Source of the DNA: Saccharum officinarum
Taxonomy: Eukaryota; Streptophyta; Magnoliopsida; Poales; Poaceae
Assembly (NCBI GenBank): GCA_020631735.1
Contig: CM036168.1
Span: 96,266,932 to 96,330,931 of the forward strand
DNA: 64,000 nt
Direction: 5' to 3'
Both the position numbers and the translations under genes were made by a program. Every line of letters starts with the position of its first letter. Positions within the stretch are counted from its first letter, which is position 1. Of the stretch, positions 1-10,567 are shown piece after piece. The notes under the pieces were generated by a model. The model did not search any database. It was given only the letters and a program-made list of their open reading frames with translations, and was not told where the DNA came from.

Positions 1-2949
1 TGAAGCTCAATAATTCTGCTTTTGAGAGTACAACTGACAGTGATGTTGTACAAGACTGCTGGATGAGAAGGCGAGATCGATGAAAATCAGTTTCAACTAG
101 GGAATGGCAATGAGACTTATGGCTTAAAGCATCCGCAACCACATTTGCCTTGCCAGGATGATAGTGCACTTGAAGGTTATAATCCTTAATCAACTCGAGC
201 CATCTTCTTTGACGCATATTTAGCTCGGGTTGGGTGAAGATGTATTTGAGGCTTTTGTGGTCTGTGTAGATATTGCAGACATTGCCCAGCAGATAATGCC
301 GCCATACTTTCAAAGCATGAACTACTGTGGCCAGTTCTAAGTCATGCGTTGGGTAATTCACCTCATGTTTCCAAAGTTGTCGAGAGGTATATGCAATCAC
401 TCGGCCTTCCTGCATCAACACACCTCCCAAACCTATGCCTGAGGCATCACAATAAACATCAAATGGTTTCTCGATATCCGGTTGTGCCAAAACCGGAGCT
501 GAGGTTAGAAGGGTTTGCAGTTGGTGAAAAGCCGCATCACACTCAGGAGTCCAGACAAACCTGGTGTCTTTTTGTAGCAACCGAGTCATTGGCTTGGCTA
601 TTTTGGAGAAATCCGAGATGAAGCGACGATAATAGCCAGCCAAACTAAGAAAACTCCGGACCTCGTGAACCGAAGTAGGAGCCTTCCAATTCAATACTTC
701 CTGTACCTTGGTGGGGTCCACCATAATTCCTTCATCGGACAACACATGCCCAAGGAAAGGTACTTCTCGAAGCCAGAATTCGCACTTACTGAACTTTGCA
801 TATAGTTGATGTTCACGCAGTCTTGCGAGGACTATACGCAGATGTTCAGCGTGATCTTCCTCATTTACAGAATATATCAGGATGTCATCAATAAATACCA
901 CCACAAACTTGTCTAATTCGGGCATAAACACCGAATTCATCAAGTACATGAAGTGTGCGGGGGCATTTGTCAGGCCGAAAGACATAACAAGATACTCATA
1001 AAGGCCGTATCTTGTCGAGAAAGCCGTTTTTGGAATATCTTTGGGATGAATTTTGATTTGATGGTAACCAGATCTTAGATCGATCTTGGAGAAAACTTTA
1101 GCTTTAGACAACTGATCGAACAAGATGTCGATGCGCGGTAGAGGATACTTATTTTTGACAGTGACTGCATTGAGAGGTCTATAATCTACGCACATTCGCA
1201 ATGACTGATCCTTCTTCTTTACAAAGATAGCAGGACATCCCCACGGAGACGAACTGGGATGAATCAACCCCTTCTTCAAAAGTTCGTTCAATTGCACCTT
1301 AAGTTCAGCTAACTCATTCGGAGGCATCCTATAAGGTCTCCTAGAGATGGGAGCCGTGCCAGGCAACAACTCAATTTTAAATTCCACATCCCGATCCAGA
1401 GGGAGCCCAGGCAAATCATCGGGAAAAACGTCCAAAAACTCATTTACTACTGGAATTTTGGCCAACGCCTTTGCTTGCACAGCATGAACTTCCCCAGACA
1501 AATCAACTTTTCTGGGAAGTTGTACCAAAAAATCCTTTTGATCTGTAGGATCTCTGAGCATAACTACCCGAGTGGATGTATCAATAAGTACCCCATTCTG
1601 ACTCATCCAATTCATGCCCAGAATAACATCTATGCCTAATCCCGACAAAACCACTAAGGCAAGCGAGTACTTTCGCCCTTCTATCTCAAGCTCAAGATTC
1701 CCCACTACTTTATTTATGGAAATATTCTCACTTGCTGCGCTAATACAATAACCCCACCTTCAACAGTATGCAATTTGTGTGCAAACTCTGATGCAAACTT
1801 AGGACTGATAAAGGAATGCGAAGCACCTGAATCAAAAAGTACCACTGCAGGGTGTTGGTCAACTAGGAACTTACCAGTAGTGACAACCTCACCAGATGGG
1901 ATTTCCTCAATACTGTTATAATGAGCGTGCCCTTGACGGCCACCTTGGTTGACATTCTTCTTAGGGTAAGGACAGTTTCTGGACCAATGGCCTGGCTTGT
2001 TGCAGTTCCAGCAAGGCATGTTGCTAGGAGGAACACTGGAGCTTCCTTGGCCTAAATTACCCTTTGGCAGAGCCACTGTATATGCCTTATGAAACCCAGT
2101 CTTCACTGGCGCCTTCCTTTGCGGAGGATGAAACTTAGCACTTGTGGCAGGAGAGCGAGGAGGAGCCCTTGGGGCAGCTGGAGCTCGAGACTGTGAAGCA
2201 CCTGCCTCAAGTGCCCTCTTGCGGCTCTTAGAAGCAGCATAGATAGAGTTATTGTTTTCTTGAGTCAGAGCATCACTGATAAATTCATTGAAGGTAGTAC
2301 ACTTGCTAGTGCCCATAGTCTTCATCAGCTTTGGACCGAGGCCTCTTTTAAAGCTAGCAATTTTCTTGGCATCGGTATCCATAAACTCTGTGGCATACCT
2401 TGCCAGGTTGTTGAAAGATTACAGATATTCAGTCAAGCTTTTATTTCCCTGCGACAGCCTCATGAATTCTGTGTGCTTGATAGCCATAAGACCTGGAGGA
2501 ATATAGTTCCCACGAAATGCGACCTTGAACTGGTCCCAAGCAATCGGGACATTTACAGGCAGTGTGGAACGATAGTGGCTCCACCAAATACCCGCTGGAC
2601 CATACAGTTGGTGAGAAGCATATTCAGTCTTTAGCTCATCAGTCAAGCGAAGCAGACGAAACTTTTGTTCAATAGTATTCAATCACTCATCAGCTTGCAG
2701 TGGTTCCTCCGCCTCCTTAAAGAGCGGGGGCTTAGTACCAAGAAAGTCCTTGAAATCACTGTACTGATTGGGTTCTGGGCCCTGGCGGCCATGACGAGCC
2801 TCCCGGTTGGCAAGCTGGCGCATAGCATCTGCCAGCATGCGCTGCCCTTCGACCACGGTCTGCATCAGCTTAGCCGGGGTAGGTGGTGGTGGAGGGGGTG
2901 GCTGTTCCTCATCCTCATTGCCACGACCCTGACGGAGATTGTACGACAT
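1..2949 (-). pseudogene. gag-pol of the outer chromovirus (gag, zinc knuckle, protease, RT, part of RNase H), broken
   Basis: Decayed polyprotein gene, incomplete at the window edge. The start is ATG at 2949-2947, directly after a TTTTGCAG acceptor-like motif. Gag is readable in pieces: 2949-2683 ends at TGA where the intact copy has Trp; 2682-2419 ends at TAA just after the TEYL motif; 2382-1714 carries the zinc knuckle (CX2CX4HX4C, motif CWNCNKPGHWSRNC) and the protease motif LFDSGASHSF. A one-base insertion in a run of four G near 1763 shifts the frame before the protease ends. Downstream the RT core ([10 protein letters not shown]) and RNase H ([12 protein letters not shown]) are readable in the other frame to base 1. 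Integrase and chromodomain would lie beyond the window. The identity of each fragment is secure by comparison with the intact copy at 12756-17207. Confidence 0.88.
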
Positions 2950-3612
2950 CTGCAAAATGCATAGCCAATGAGCACTGACGATGTGGGAAATTTGTAGATG
3001 AATTATTGTAAATATGTCAAACTGACTTCATGAAATGGACTTCTCAAAATAATCATGGCACAATCATTCATCACAACCGCACAATCCATTCAAGCGCATC
3101 AATTGACGCAATCACACGAGGGAATCCAACAAGATGTACTTTGATAAAGGCTCACTCACAAGGAGCACAACAGTTACTGAACCGTTTACGTTAATATCTA
3201 CGTGATTTTTGACCTTTCGCCCGGTACTTGGATTCGATCTCAACATTTTTAGTTGTCTGAGAAATGCTACTTCAAACTGACCACAAAGAGACTTCTCAAC
3301 GGTAGAGTTCCATGGTGGATCATGACTAGCCACCTCGATACCAGCGCGTGCCAAGCAGCACAGCCTTATGTCGCGCGCCATAGGAGGCCCTCGGTTTCGC
3401 CGCGGCACCGAAGGGTGCTAATCGTGACACCATCATCGAACGCAACACAATAAGTCATCCAATTGCGATCGAAATTAACAGGTTCCAACTAAACATCTAG
3501 GAAACATAGGGTTCGACCTTACATCCCAAAAGTCAAGTTATTACAAAGCCTCTCTCTAACATAGGGAGGGCACAAAAGACGATCCTAACATTGTAGCTAC
3601 GCGATGACTACT

Positions 3613-4233
3613 CTAAGCATCGCCCTCAGAGTCGGTGTCAAGGATCTCCCTGCCGTCCTCATCACTAACAGGCTCTAACTCCTCATCATCTTCTTCTTCT
3701 TCTTCTGGTGCTTCTTCTGGTGCTTCTTTTGGTGCGGCATCTTGGGGCCCATTGACCTCCACTTCATCATCATCTTCAGCCATGAAGATTCCCGAACCCA
3801 TGTCCTCATCTGCGTTGTTGTTTTGAGGCAGCAGAGGATTAAGCTGGTTGTTCAGGCGGTGCACTTCTTCATGAAGATTGTCATTGTATTCTTTAGCATT
3901 CTCCAACTGTTGCTCGAGCTCAAACTGACGAGCTCTCAGAACGTTCTCCTCGTGCCAGGCTTCATCCCTCTGATTCATGACACGGACCAGCATGCGTTGA
4001 CAGTTGCGGTTTGCTACTGTCAATCTCTGGACTGCAAGGGTTTCCTGATCACGATCACGGATCACTTGATCCAGTTGCTGGCGCGCTGCATTCCGGGCAG
4101 CAGTCGCTTCGGCCAACTCAGCCCTCAGCCTTTCCACCTCAGTGGGCTCAGGGCGGGGCTCACGTGGAGCGAGCTGGTGATGAGGTGCCCTGCCTCCAGT
4201 GGACTTGCGAGCGGTCCTCTTGGTATGTGCCAT
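3613..4233 (-). CDS. Extra ORF of the outer chromovirus: histone H3 tail mimic, coiled coil, acidic tail (206 aa)
   Basis: Intact 206-codon ORF upstream of gag in an otherwise broken element. I chose the ATG at 4233 because the H3-like stretch starts there and a TTGCTACAG acceptor-like motif ends exactly before it. Residues 2-21 read AHTKRTARKSTGGRAPHHQL, matching H3 except R2H, Q5R, K14R, R17H and K18H. The T3-K4 pair and the A7-R8-K9-S10 core are kept. Met followed by Ala would normally lose its Met, giving an H3-like free terminus. Residues about 30-133 are heptad-rich coiled coil, ending in the block EYNDNLHEEVHRLNNQLNP shared with the nested copy. The last 60 residues are strongly acidic with long Glu/Asp runs. 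The middle domain of the longer relative is missing. Function is unknown; protein expression is inference. Confidence 0.75.
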   Translation of the reverse strand: MAHTKRTARKSTGGRAPHHQLAPREPRPEPTEVERLRAELAEATAARNAARQQLDQVIRDRDQETLAVQRLTVANRNCQRMLVRVMNQRDEAWHEENVLRARQFELEQQLENAKEYNDNLHEEVHRLNNQLNPLLPQNNNADEDMGSGIFMAEDDDEVEVNGPQDAAPKEAPEEAPEEEEEDDEELEPVSDEDGREILDTDSEGDA

Positions 4234-5008
4234 CTGTAGCAACAAGATACGACTGAAAGTGAGGACCATTTAGGGGATACGAAATTTAATTTAGTCGGGA
4301 TTATTGAAATTTTTAAGGAGGGAGTAAATGATATGTATGATATAATTAAACATGATGCATGCATGTTCCGTACGCCCTCTCATCTTAGTAGAATCATAAA
4401 TTTCTAACGCTAGGCGGTGGCATACATACGTTCTCTCATATAGACGAAACTATCGGTCTACTCGTTTGCGCTGTTAGTGTACCTGCAGAAAAATCTCATT
4501 TCAGCCCAACAGTTTCCCCAAAATCAGCACACAAGAAAGCAGTAAATTAAATACTTTCCATATACACATCCCCTGATGTATATACTTCAGTATCAAAGCT
4601 ACCCGATACAAGGGTTCCCGCAATTAAGTGCCTACATAATTACACGGTTTAAACATGTAAGTATGCAAGTCACCAAAACTACTCTCCCCTAGATCGCCGG
4701 TTGGACGATCATGCTCTCACAACTCACACTTACCAGGGCGTCGAGGCAACTGATCCATACATTACCACACAAGTGGATGGCATCCATACAATATCACGCC
4801 GTATGGACGACGAAACGAAAACAAACAAGGCCCCTAAGTTAGTCTTTATAATAAGCCACCTAAGAGTCCTTATTTGGGCTAAGGGATGTGATCACTGCAT
4901 ACCTATGAAAATAATTTTTAATGTTTTAACCCTTTTTCATAATCAAATACTTTTGTTTTTAAATACTCGTACGATGTGTTTAATGTTGAATTATGCTCCG
5001 GTACCAGT
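4234..5008 (-). other. Untranslated leader of the outer chromovirus with primer-binding site
   Basis: Lies between the 5' LTR end (5009) and the extra ORF. The primer-binding site TGGTACCGGAGCAT (5006-4993, minus) resembles the initiator-Met tRNA 3' end, with two to three mismatches. A CTGCAG|GTAC motif at 4488-4479 is conserved at the matching place in the nested element and could be a splice site. No other ORF of note. Confidence 0.7.
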
Positions 5009-5446
5009 TGTAACAGAACCGACCAAATTATAAGAGCACAAGTACAAAAACAAGCACCGAAGCGCTCAAATTTTCGAAATTGAGCCCATATAATCCCGGT
5101 AGTCAATCGAAACCACGAAGGATTTCAAACCAACTTGCTTACAACCAAGATCGTATCATTCAACATACAACATCATACGTTACATTTTGCAAGTAGTTCC
5201 GAAATAAGTCTACACACACGGAGTCGCAAATTATTACAAACCAAGTTTATAAAAGTAGCGGAAGCAAACACACACCAGTTGTTTAACTACTGCCAGTCTT
5301 GTTGATCAACAACCCGCAAAAGCATCAGGAAAGTACATAAAAGATGATCACGCCCTAGTGATCTAGTCTTCGTCACCCGCAGGGTGGAGACAATTTTTGC
5401 AGAAGCCTTGGTAGAGCATATCATCTGCAACAGGAGGGAATAAACC

Positions 5447-5468
5447 CTGAGTACTGGAATGTACTCAG
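5447..5468 (-). promoter_or_regulatory. Conserved LTR hairpin (8-bp stem)
   Basis: CTGAGTAC, six-base loop, GTACTCAG. The stem is identical in the nested element's LTR (10081-10102) while the loop differs, as expected for a selected RNA stem. It lies just downstream of the GTAAGT donor-like site. Role unknown; packaging, dimerisation or splicing control are possible. Confidence 0.5.
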
Positions 5469-6442
5469 CTAGACTTACCCATCGAAAACCAGAAATAAGA
5501 TGACACCAAGGATTATGCAAGGCTTACACAAGAGGCTAGCTGACATCACATTTTGCATAAAAGGCATAAGTAATTGAAACTCTTATAACCTGTACTAGCA
5601 GTTATTTTTAGCATTTACCTGTCATCTATCTTAGCACCTGTACCAAACATTCACTTGAGTATAATCAAACAACATTATTATTATATCCATAGCAGGTATA
5701 TCATTGTGGTAACATTGTATCATTCCCTTAACCACCTGTTCATTTAATGAGATCTACGTTGCCGCTGCTCAAGTCAAGTGCTCACTAACCGGGAGCGACG
5801 GCGATTCGAATCGAATTCCTATCCAGCTGGAGGGGTATTTCTAACACTCACCGTGCAGACCCCTGCCAGGGTCGCACAGGCCACCGTTTCATATGATTCA
5901 GGAATCGCGGGTCCAAATAATGTCGTGACCCCAAGGGCGACACTCTGCCAGGTGATAGGGACTCTAACCCCCCTTGGTCTCACACCAATGTCCCCAAGCA
6001 CATCCTTTCTCTCCTCCAAGAAGCAACCTACCATTCGATTCCCGGCCTGAATCACATTACTCGGCTTCGCGGTCGGAACGACTTATCCGACCAACTTAGT
6101 GTTAGACTGCGTTCAACATGACTCAAGGATGTACAGCGAATCGGTCCTTAAACGACTCAGACGGGCATAGCTCCACACCCAAGACGTGAAGTGTCTTGCG
6201 GCTGTACTAACGAACACCCGCCCGGTCTCAATTTCATTTTTAAGCATGTTTTCATCCACGATAGCCATAAAGTCACTCGTGACTCCTTCCTACATCTCGC
6301 GGATGACCGAAAATCACCCGACTTCTACCGTACTAAGCAGGGCTAAGCATTGACACGTGCCTAAACCTAATATAGGGTTAAGTACGATATCTGGACAAGG
6401 ACAGGTATAATGCAACAATTGTTTTCATACAACTCCTACAAC

Positions 6443-6691
6443 TTAATACATTAAACAATTAAAAGTACTCAAGATAGATTTATAAAATGATGGGTTCAGC
6501 ATGCACCGGGGCTTGCCTTTCAGAAAGGTCGAGGGCCGGTGGTCAGGACACTCGGGTAGATCTTCGGCAGGAGCTTCGTCGCCGGTTGGTTCCTCTGGCT
6601 GCTCCGGCAGGTCTTGGACTTCCTCCGGAATCACAGGCTCGAATTCGAGGAGAGTTACCCCCTCCGGTACACCTATTGCATGCATGCACAA
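6443..6691 (-). CDS. Small acidic ORF inside the outer LTR (82 aa), homologous to the nested LTR ORF
   Basis: Short ORF in the LTR. Its C-terminal half is Glu/Pro-rich, then LPECPDHRPS and GKPR followed by FYKS. The nested element's LTR ORF has LPECVDHHPS, GKPR and FYKS at the same place. The peptide is more alike than the DNA around it, which hints at coding constraint, but the N-terminal parts do not align well and the real start is uncertain. It could be an exon rather than a free ORF. No known domain. Low confidence that it is translated. Confidence 0.35.
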   Translation of the reverse strand: MCMHAIGVPEGVTLLEFEPVIPEEVQDLPEQPEEPTGDEAPAEDLPECPDHRPSTFLKGKPRCMLNPSFYKSILSTFNCLMY

Positions 6692-7333
6692 TAAATATCA
6701 TGGATGCATAGAGGTGCAACATGCTCGGAATGAAATGCATTTCAGAAATAAAAAAACAATAATCTAATCAAGTTACTTTATTAGTACGTGCAAATCTCTT
6801 CTCCAGTGGAGAAGTACTTACCTAAGCTACTCAACCTAAGATACAGATGTTCTTCTTCGGTTAAGACCCTAACACCTAACAACACAAGAGTAATATTACT
6901 TAGGTTACCACAGTAAGACATTCTGGACAGCAGCTCAAAGATTCTAACATAACTGAAGATTCCTAACTCCAAAAGTTATGGTCTAAGACAATCTGGAAAG
7001 CTTAAGAAATGCACTACAAAATATTTTCAGACCACAACACTTAATTCCAAAGTTTACCTAGTTGAAATTTCAAAGTTCCAGAATCTGTCCTCTCTAAACA
7101 GAGAGTAGCCAATTCTGGACTGGCACTTTAAACAGCAATAACTCCCAAACTATTAAGCCAAATGCTCCCAAATTTTGACACAAGCTAGTTTATCAAGTTT
7201 ACTACAACTTTGGTACTTACAAGTTTTCCAGCAACCACCTTTATCAAAGGTCAAACCTAGAAATACTACCAGCTGTCCAGAAAACCTAGAACTACAAAGA
7301 TTAAATATTTATTTATGTGGGAAACATACCATA

Positions 7334-7338
7334 AGACC
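7334..7338 (+). repeat. Target-site duplication AGACC (left)
   Basis: Identical to 20432-20436 on the far side of the nested element. Five bp is the usual duplication length for this class. Confidence 0.95.
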
Positions 7339-8803
7339 TGTAACACCCCTGGGTGTTAAGCATGCATCATCATTTCAAAGCATAAGCATTCAACATCATT
7401 GCATGTTTAACATTTTGTGATTTGTAGCCCTTTTCAAATATAACTTGAAAAGCAATAAAATGGAAACCCTAAATTTAAAATGAATGTTAAAAAGTTGGTG
7501 TACTTTTTAGAAGTAGCAATTTTAAATAATTTAGAATAAACCAACTTGATTATTGGAGCAAAAATTTGGATTCAAATTCTCCTCAAATTCTGTTTTAAAA
7601 ATTTTTCTAAATAAATGAGTTTGATTTTTAAATTAGCTTTAAATCTCAAATTTAAAATCTATTGGGAATTTGGAAAAATGTTCCATATGAAAGTTGTAGA
7701 GAATAAAATTTTGAACAACTTTTGTTTTGGGACAAATTTCTGAAAACCTCGTTTTCATCCTCAAATTTGAATTTCAAACAGAAAAGTAAAATCTGGAAAA
7801 TATTTAGAAAAAGAAAAATCGAAATTTCGTTACTGGGCTTCGGCCTCACTTCTCGGCCCACGGCCAAAGCCGGCCCGTTCCTTATTTCCGAATTCTATTT
7901 TTGAATTTCTATTTATATTTAAGAAAAGAAAGTGTTCTAGAAAATGTTGTGCATAATTTATAGCTCCAAAAATCAGGAAATAAATTTTAAAATGTTCCTT
8001 GTGAATAGATCTACAGTTTAAAAATATCCCATGTTATTTTTGTGACACTTTACTGTACATTTCTATTTAATTGTTATATATACTGTTATCTTAGAAAAAT
8101 TGTAGTAAATAAACTAATAAAGAGAAAAATGTGATTCTTGTTGAATTAATCTTCTTTAGTGATATACTTTCTAGGAAAAATGCTAGTGAAGCATGTTCTG
8201 TGGGAAATTTTTGAAGTGTAGTTCAAATGCCTTTATTTGTTAATATTTGTTATTTTTAGTAGAAAGCAATATTTGTATATAACATGCTTATGAAAATTTT
8301 TGTAGCATATTAGTTTACTGTTGGAAACCTAGGAAAAATGGGGAATCTGTTGTTTGATACTTTTCCTAGTATAAAACAATTTCATGCTCACATTTAAGCC
8401 TTAACTTGTTTATTATGTATAAGTAGTTTTACAGTTCCATTTACCTTGAAAATTTAGTGATAGCTTAGTTAGGGTAAGAATACTCTACTGTAATTTTTGT
8501 AGATTTTTATCTACACTAGAGATAGGTGTTGCAGTACAACCCTAGTTAAATAAGGAATAAATGATTATTCTTTATGAGAAATTAAGAAGAATAAAATATG
8601 TTTGGTGTATCTTTGAAGCATCACTAGGTCTTGCTGATGTTGTGAGTGAGTTAGGGTGGTAAGGTTTGGTTAATTAAGGTTACTTGCTTGTGTCAGGTGT
8701 ACGATAATTAGTATAATCAAATTTAGTAAACCTTGGGATACATGTTCTTGGATGACATGGACTACCTTGTAGAAGATGAAGTTTTGCACTAACTGCTCAT
8801 TCC

Positions 8804-9106
8804 ATGTGCTCGTCTGCATCTCATGTCACTTCATCATTCCATCATATTCCGATGCATCATTCACATGCCCGTATGCACTTGCATCATACAGGATCGCAGG
8901 AGGACTCGCAGGCAGCAGTACCGGAGGAGCAGGCTTGGACGGACCAGCAGGAGCCCCAGGCACAGGAGGTGCCCGAGGAGGAAGAGCCAAGCGAGGAGCT
9001 GCCAGAGTGCGTCGACCACCATCCTAGCTCGTTCGAAAGAGGCAAGCCCCGGAGCATTATAAGTCTCCTATTTTATAAAAGCTATTCTTACTTACCTGAT
9101 TTATAG
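8804..9106 (+). CDS. Small acidic ORF in 5' LTR of nested element (100 aa; identical frame at 18683-18985)
   Basis: Open frame whose middle is Gln/Glu/Pro-rich, followed by LPECVDHHPS, FERGKPR and FYKS. The homologous stretch exists in the outer element's LTR (6691-6443, minus) with the same motifs and mostly synonymous-type differences in the block from LPEC to GKPR. A CATACAG acceptor-like motif precedes the conserved part at about 8891. Because the candidate TATA box lies downstream (10018), this ORF would fall in the U3 part of the 3' LTR in the genomic RNA, or need its own promoter. No recognised domain. Translation is unproven and the listed start is arbitrary. Confidence 0.4.
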   Translation: MCSSASHVTSSFHHIPMHHSHARMHLHHTGSQEDSQAAVPEEQAWTDQQEPQAQEVPEEEEPSEELPECVDHHPSSFERGKPRSIISLLFYKSYSYLPDL

Positions 9107-9725
9107 TTATATATTGTTGCATTAAAGTTATAGGAGTTGAGTGAAACCGTTGTTGCATTACTATCCTTGTCCACCAGAATAATGTAATGTTACCTTATTA
9201 GGTCAGGATCGAGTAAATTGCTTAGTCATGCTTAGATCGGTAGAAGCCGGGTGATTTCCTGTCACCTGCGAGTTATAGGTGAATACCTGGCTATGGTTAG
9301 CAGTATTTGTGAATCTTGATAAGTAACCAAGTGTTGGTGAATAATTGGAGACCGGACGGAAAAGTTGGAGGCAACCAGACAGGGTTCTGGGGTGCTGTTA
9401 GTTTTCTGTCTGTGTCGATTAAGGACCGATCGTTGCTCGTCCCTCTTGTCATGTTGAACGCATGCCTCACATTTAGCTGGCCGAATAAAGTACCTTTCGA
9501 CCGCGAAGCTAGCGACACTTTTCGAGCCGGGATAAACTCGGGTTGGCAGACTGGTGTTGAAGGGAGTGTACGGGGACGCGAAGAGTAAGCCCAAGGTGCG
9601 TCCTGGCAGTCGGGCGGTCCCTGGGTAGTGCGATCCATGATTGTTATCCCGCGGCTTCTTGGAAAGTGTCATTGGTGATCTACGCAACCCTGACGGGGGA
9701 AGCATGGTTTGTGTGAGAAATAAAT

Positions 9726-9784
9726 CTCCAGCTGGATAGGAATTCGATTCGAATCGCCGTCGCTCCCGGTTAGTGAGCACTTGA
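9726..9784 (+). promoter_or_regulatory. 59-bp LTR block identical between the two chromoviruses
   Basis: Matches 5774-5832 (reverse complement) over all 59 bases, although the LTRs are otherwise well diverged. It holds the palindrome GATTCGAATC at 9746-9755, which resembles a pol III B-box (GWTCRANNC), within AATTCGATTCGAATCG. Function unknown. Confidence 0.6.
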
Positions 9785-10017
9785 CTCGAGCTACGGCATC
9801 GTAGTGTTAACGATGGAACACTGATGGTTATGTGGATATGGTTGAATATGCTAAACATGAGATAGTAACCTTTGATGCTAATGGTTAATCAAGTGATTGT
9901 TTTAGTAATAGGTGCTTACCTAGCATGAATAGGTTATCATAAAATGATGCTAAAAGTACTTATTATTAGTTATTCCTAATAACTTATGCCTTTCGCAAAT
10001 GAGTCAAGCCAGTACAC

Positions 10018-10025
10018 TATATAAA
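10018..10025 (+). promoter_or_regulatory. Candidate TATA box of the LTR promoter
   Basis: TATATAAA, followed by a conserved GCCTTGCAT stretch, about 530 bp before the LTR end. It would place transcription start near 10050. The outer, decayed LTR has TGTGTAAG at this point. Also present at 19897-19904 in the 3' LTR. Confidence 0.55.
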
Positions 10026-10070
10026 GCCTTGCATGCTCCTTGGTGTCATGTTGTTTCTGGTTTTTGACGG

Positions 10071-10127
10071 GTAAGTCTAGCTGAGTACATTCTCGTACTC
10101 AGGGCGTTGTTCCCATTATTGTTGCAG
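10071..10127 (+). promoter_or_regulatory. Conserved donor-like GTAAGT and acceptor-like TTGCAG around a hairpin
   Basis: GG|GTAAGTCTAGC at 10069 is a perfect plant 5' splice consensus, conserved in the outer LTR. The hairpin CTGAGTAC-N6-GTACTCAG (10081-10102) follows, then TTGTTGCAG directly before an ATG at 10128. The 57-bp interval is shorter than most plant introns, so the donor may instead pair with later acceptors at 11335 or 12755. Confidence 0.45.
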
Positions 10128-10554
10128 ATGGTCAGATGTACTACGGGTACTGCTCCAACTGTCTGTATCCGGCGATGGGTGACAACTAGGACCTTGGGCA
10201 GAGGTCGTTCCGTTTGTCTTATCTACTGCTTTTGTGGACCATGACTATCTACTGGCACTGTAATTGAACTAAGGGTGTGTGCGTAAAACTATTTGCTTCC
10301 GCTACTTTATGTTGAACTATGTTGTAATAACTTTTATTTCTGAACTCCGATGTATTTTACCTTATGGTCGACTTTATGTATCGTGTGAACTGTGGCTGCT
10401 AAATCAGTACGATCTTGGTTGTATGTTGGTTGGTTTGAAATCCTTCGTGATTTCACGGAATCTCGAGTTATACGGGTTTAAGTTTGTTAAATTAACCGCC
10501 TCGGTGGGAGATTGGCTTACTTAATCTCGTATAATTACGTTGATCCGTTACAGC

Positions 10555-10567
10555 TGGTATCGGAGCA
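10555..10567 (+). promoter_or_regulatory. Primer-binding site (initiator tRNA-Met type)
   Basis: TGGTATCGGAGCA, two bases after the LTR end. It matches the tRNA-iMet complement TGGTATCAGAGC with one mismatch. Confidence 0.85.

Larger units (their letters stand above)
5009..7338 (-). repeat. 5' LTR of outer chromovirus, 3' part (before the nested insertion)
   Basis: LTR portion next to the primer-binding site, ending GTTACA at 5009 on the minus strand. It is homologous but clearly diverged from the LTR of the nested element. Shared landmarks are a 59-bp identical block (5774-5832), a hairpin with 8-bp stem (5447-5468), a GTAAGT donor-like site (5478-5473) and a small acidic ORF (6691-6443). 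The TATA-like box present in the young copy reads TGTGTAAG here, so promoter function may be lost. It is interrupted at 7338 by the nested insertion and continues at 20437. Confidence 0.85.
7339..10552 (+). repeat. 5' LTR of the nested chromovirus (3,214 bp)
   Basis: Begins TGTAACACCCCTGGGTGTTA, where TAACACCC/GGGTGTTA forms a terminal inverted repeat, and ends CCGTTACA directly before the primer site. U3 is AT-rich for its first 1.4 kb. A small acidic ORF sits at 8804-9106, a 59-bp block shared with the outer LTR at 9726-9784, a TATA-like box at 10018-10025, a GTAAGT donor-like site at 10071 and a hairpin at 10081-10102. The antisense ORF at 9858-9262 is not conserved as protein in the outer LTR and is probably chance. 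Confidence 0.97.

Noticed and set aside
9746..9755. tRNA gene suggested by GATTCGAATC
   Set aside because: No acceptor stem or A-box at the right spacing could be found; kept only as a B-box-like motif.
9262..9858. 198-aa antisense ORF in the LTR (also 19141-19737)
   Set aside because: The only part matching the outer LTR is the short peptide under the 59-bp DNA block; the rest does not align as protein, so the identity is at DNA level.
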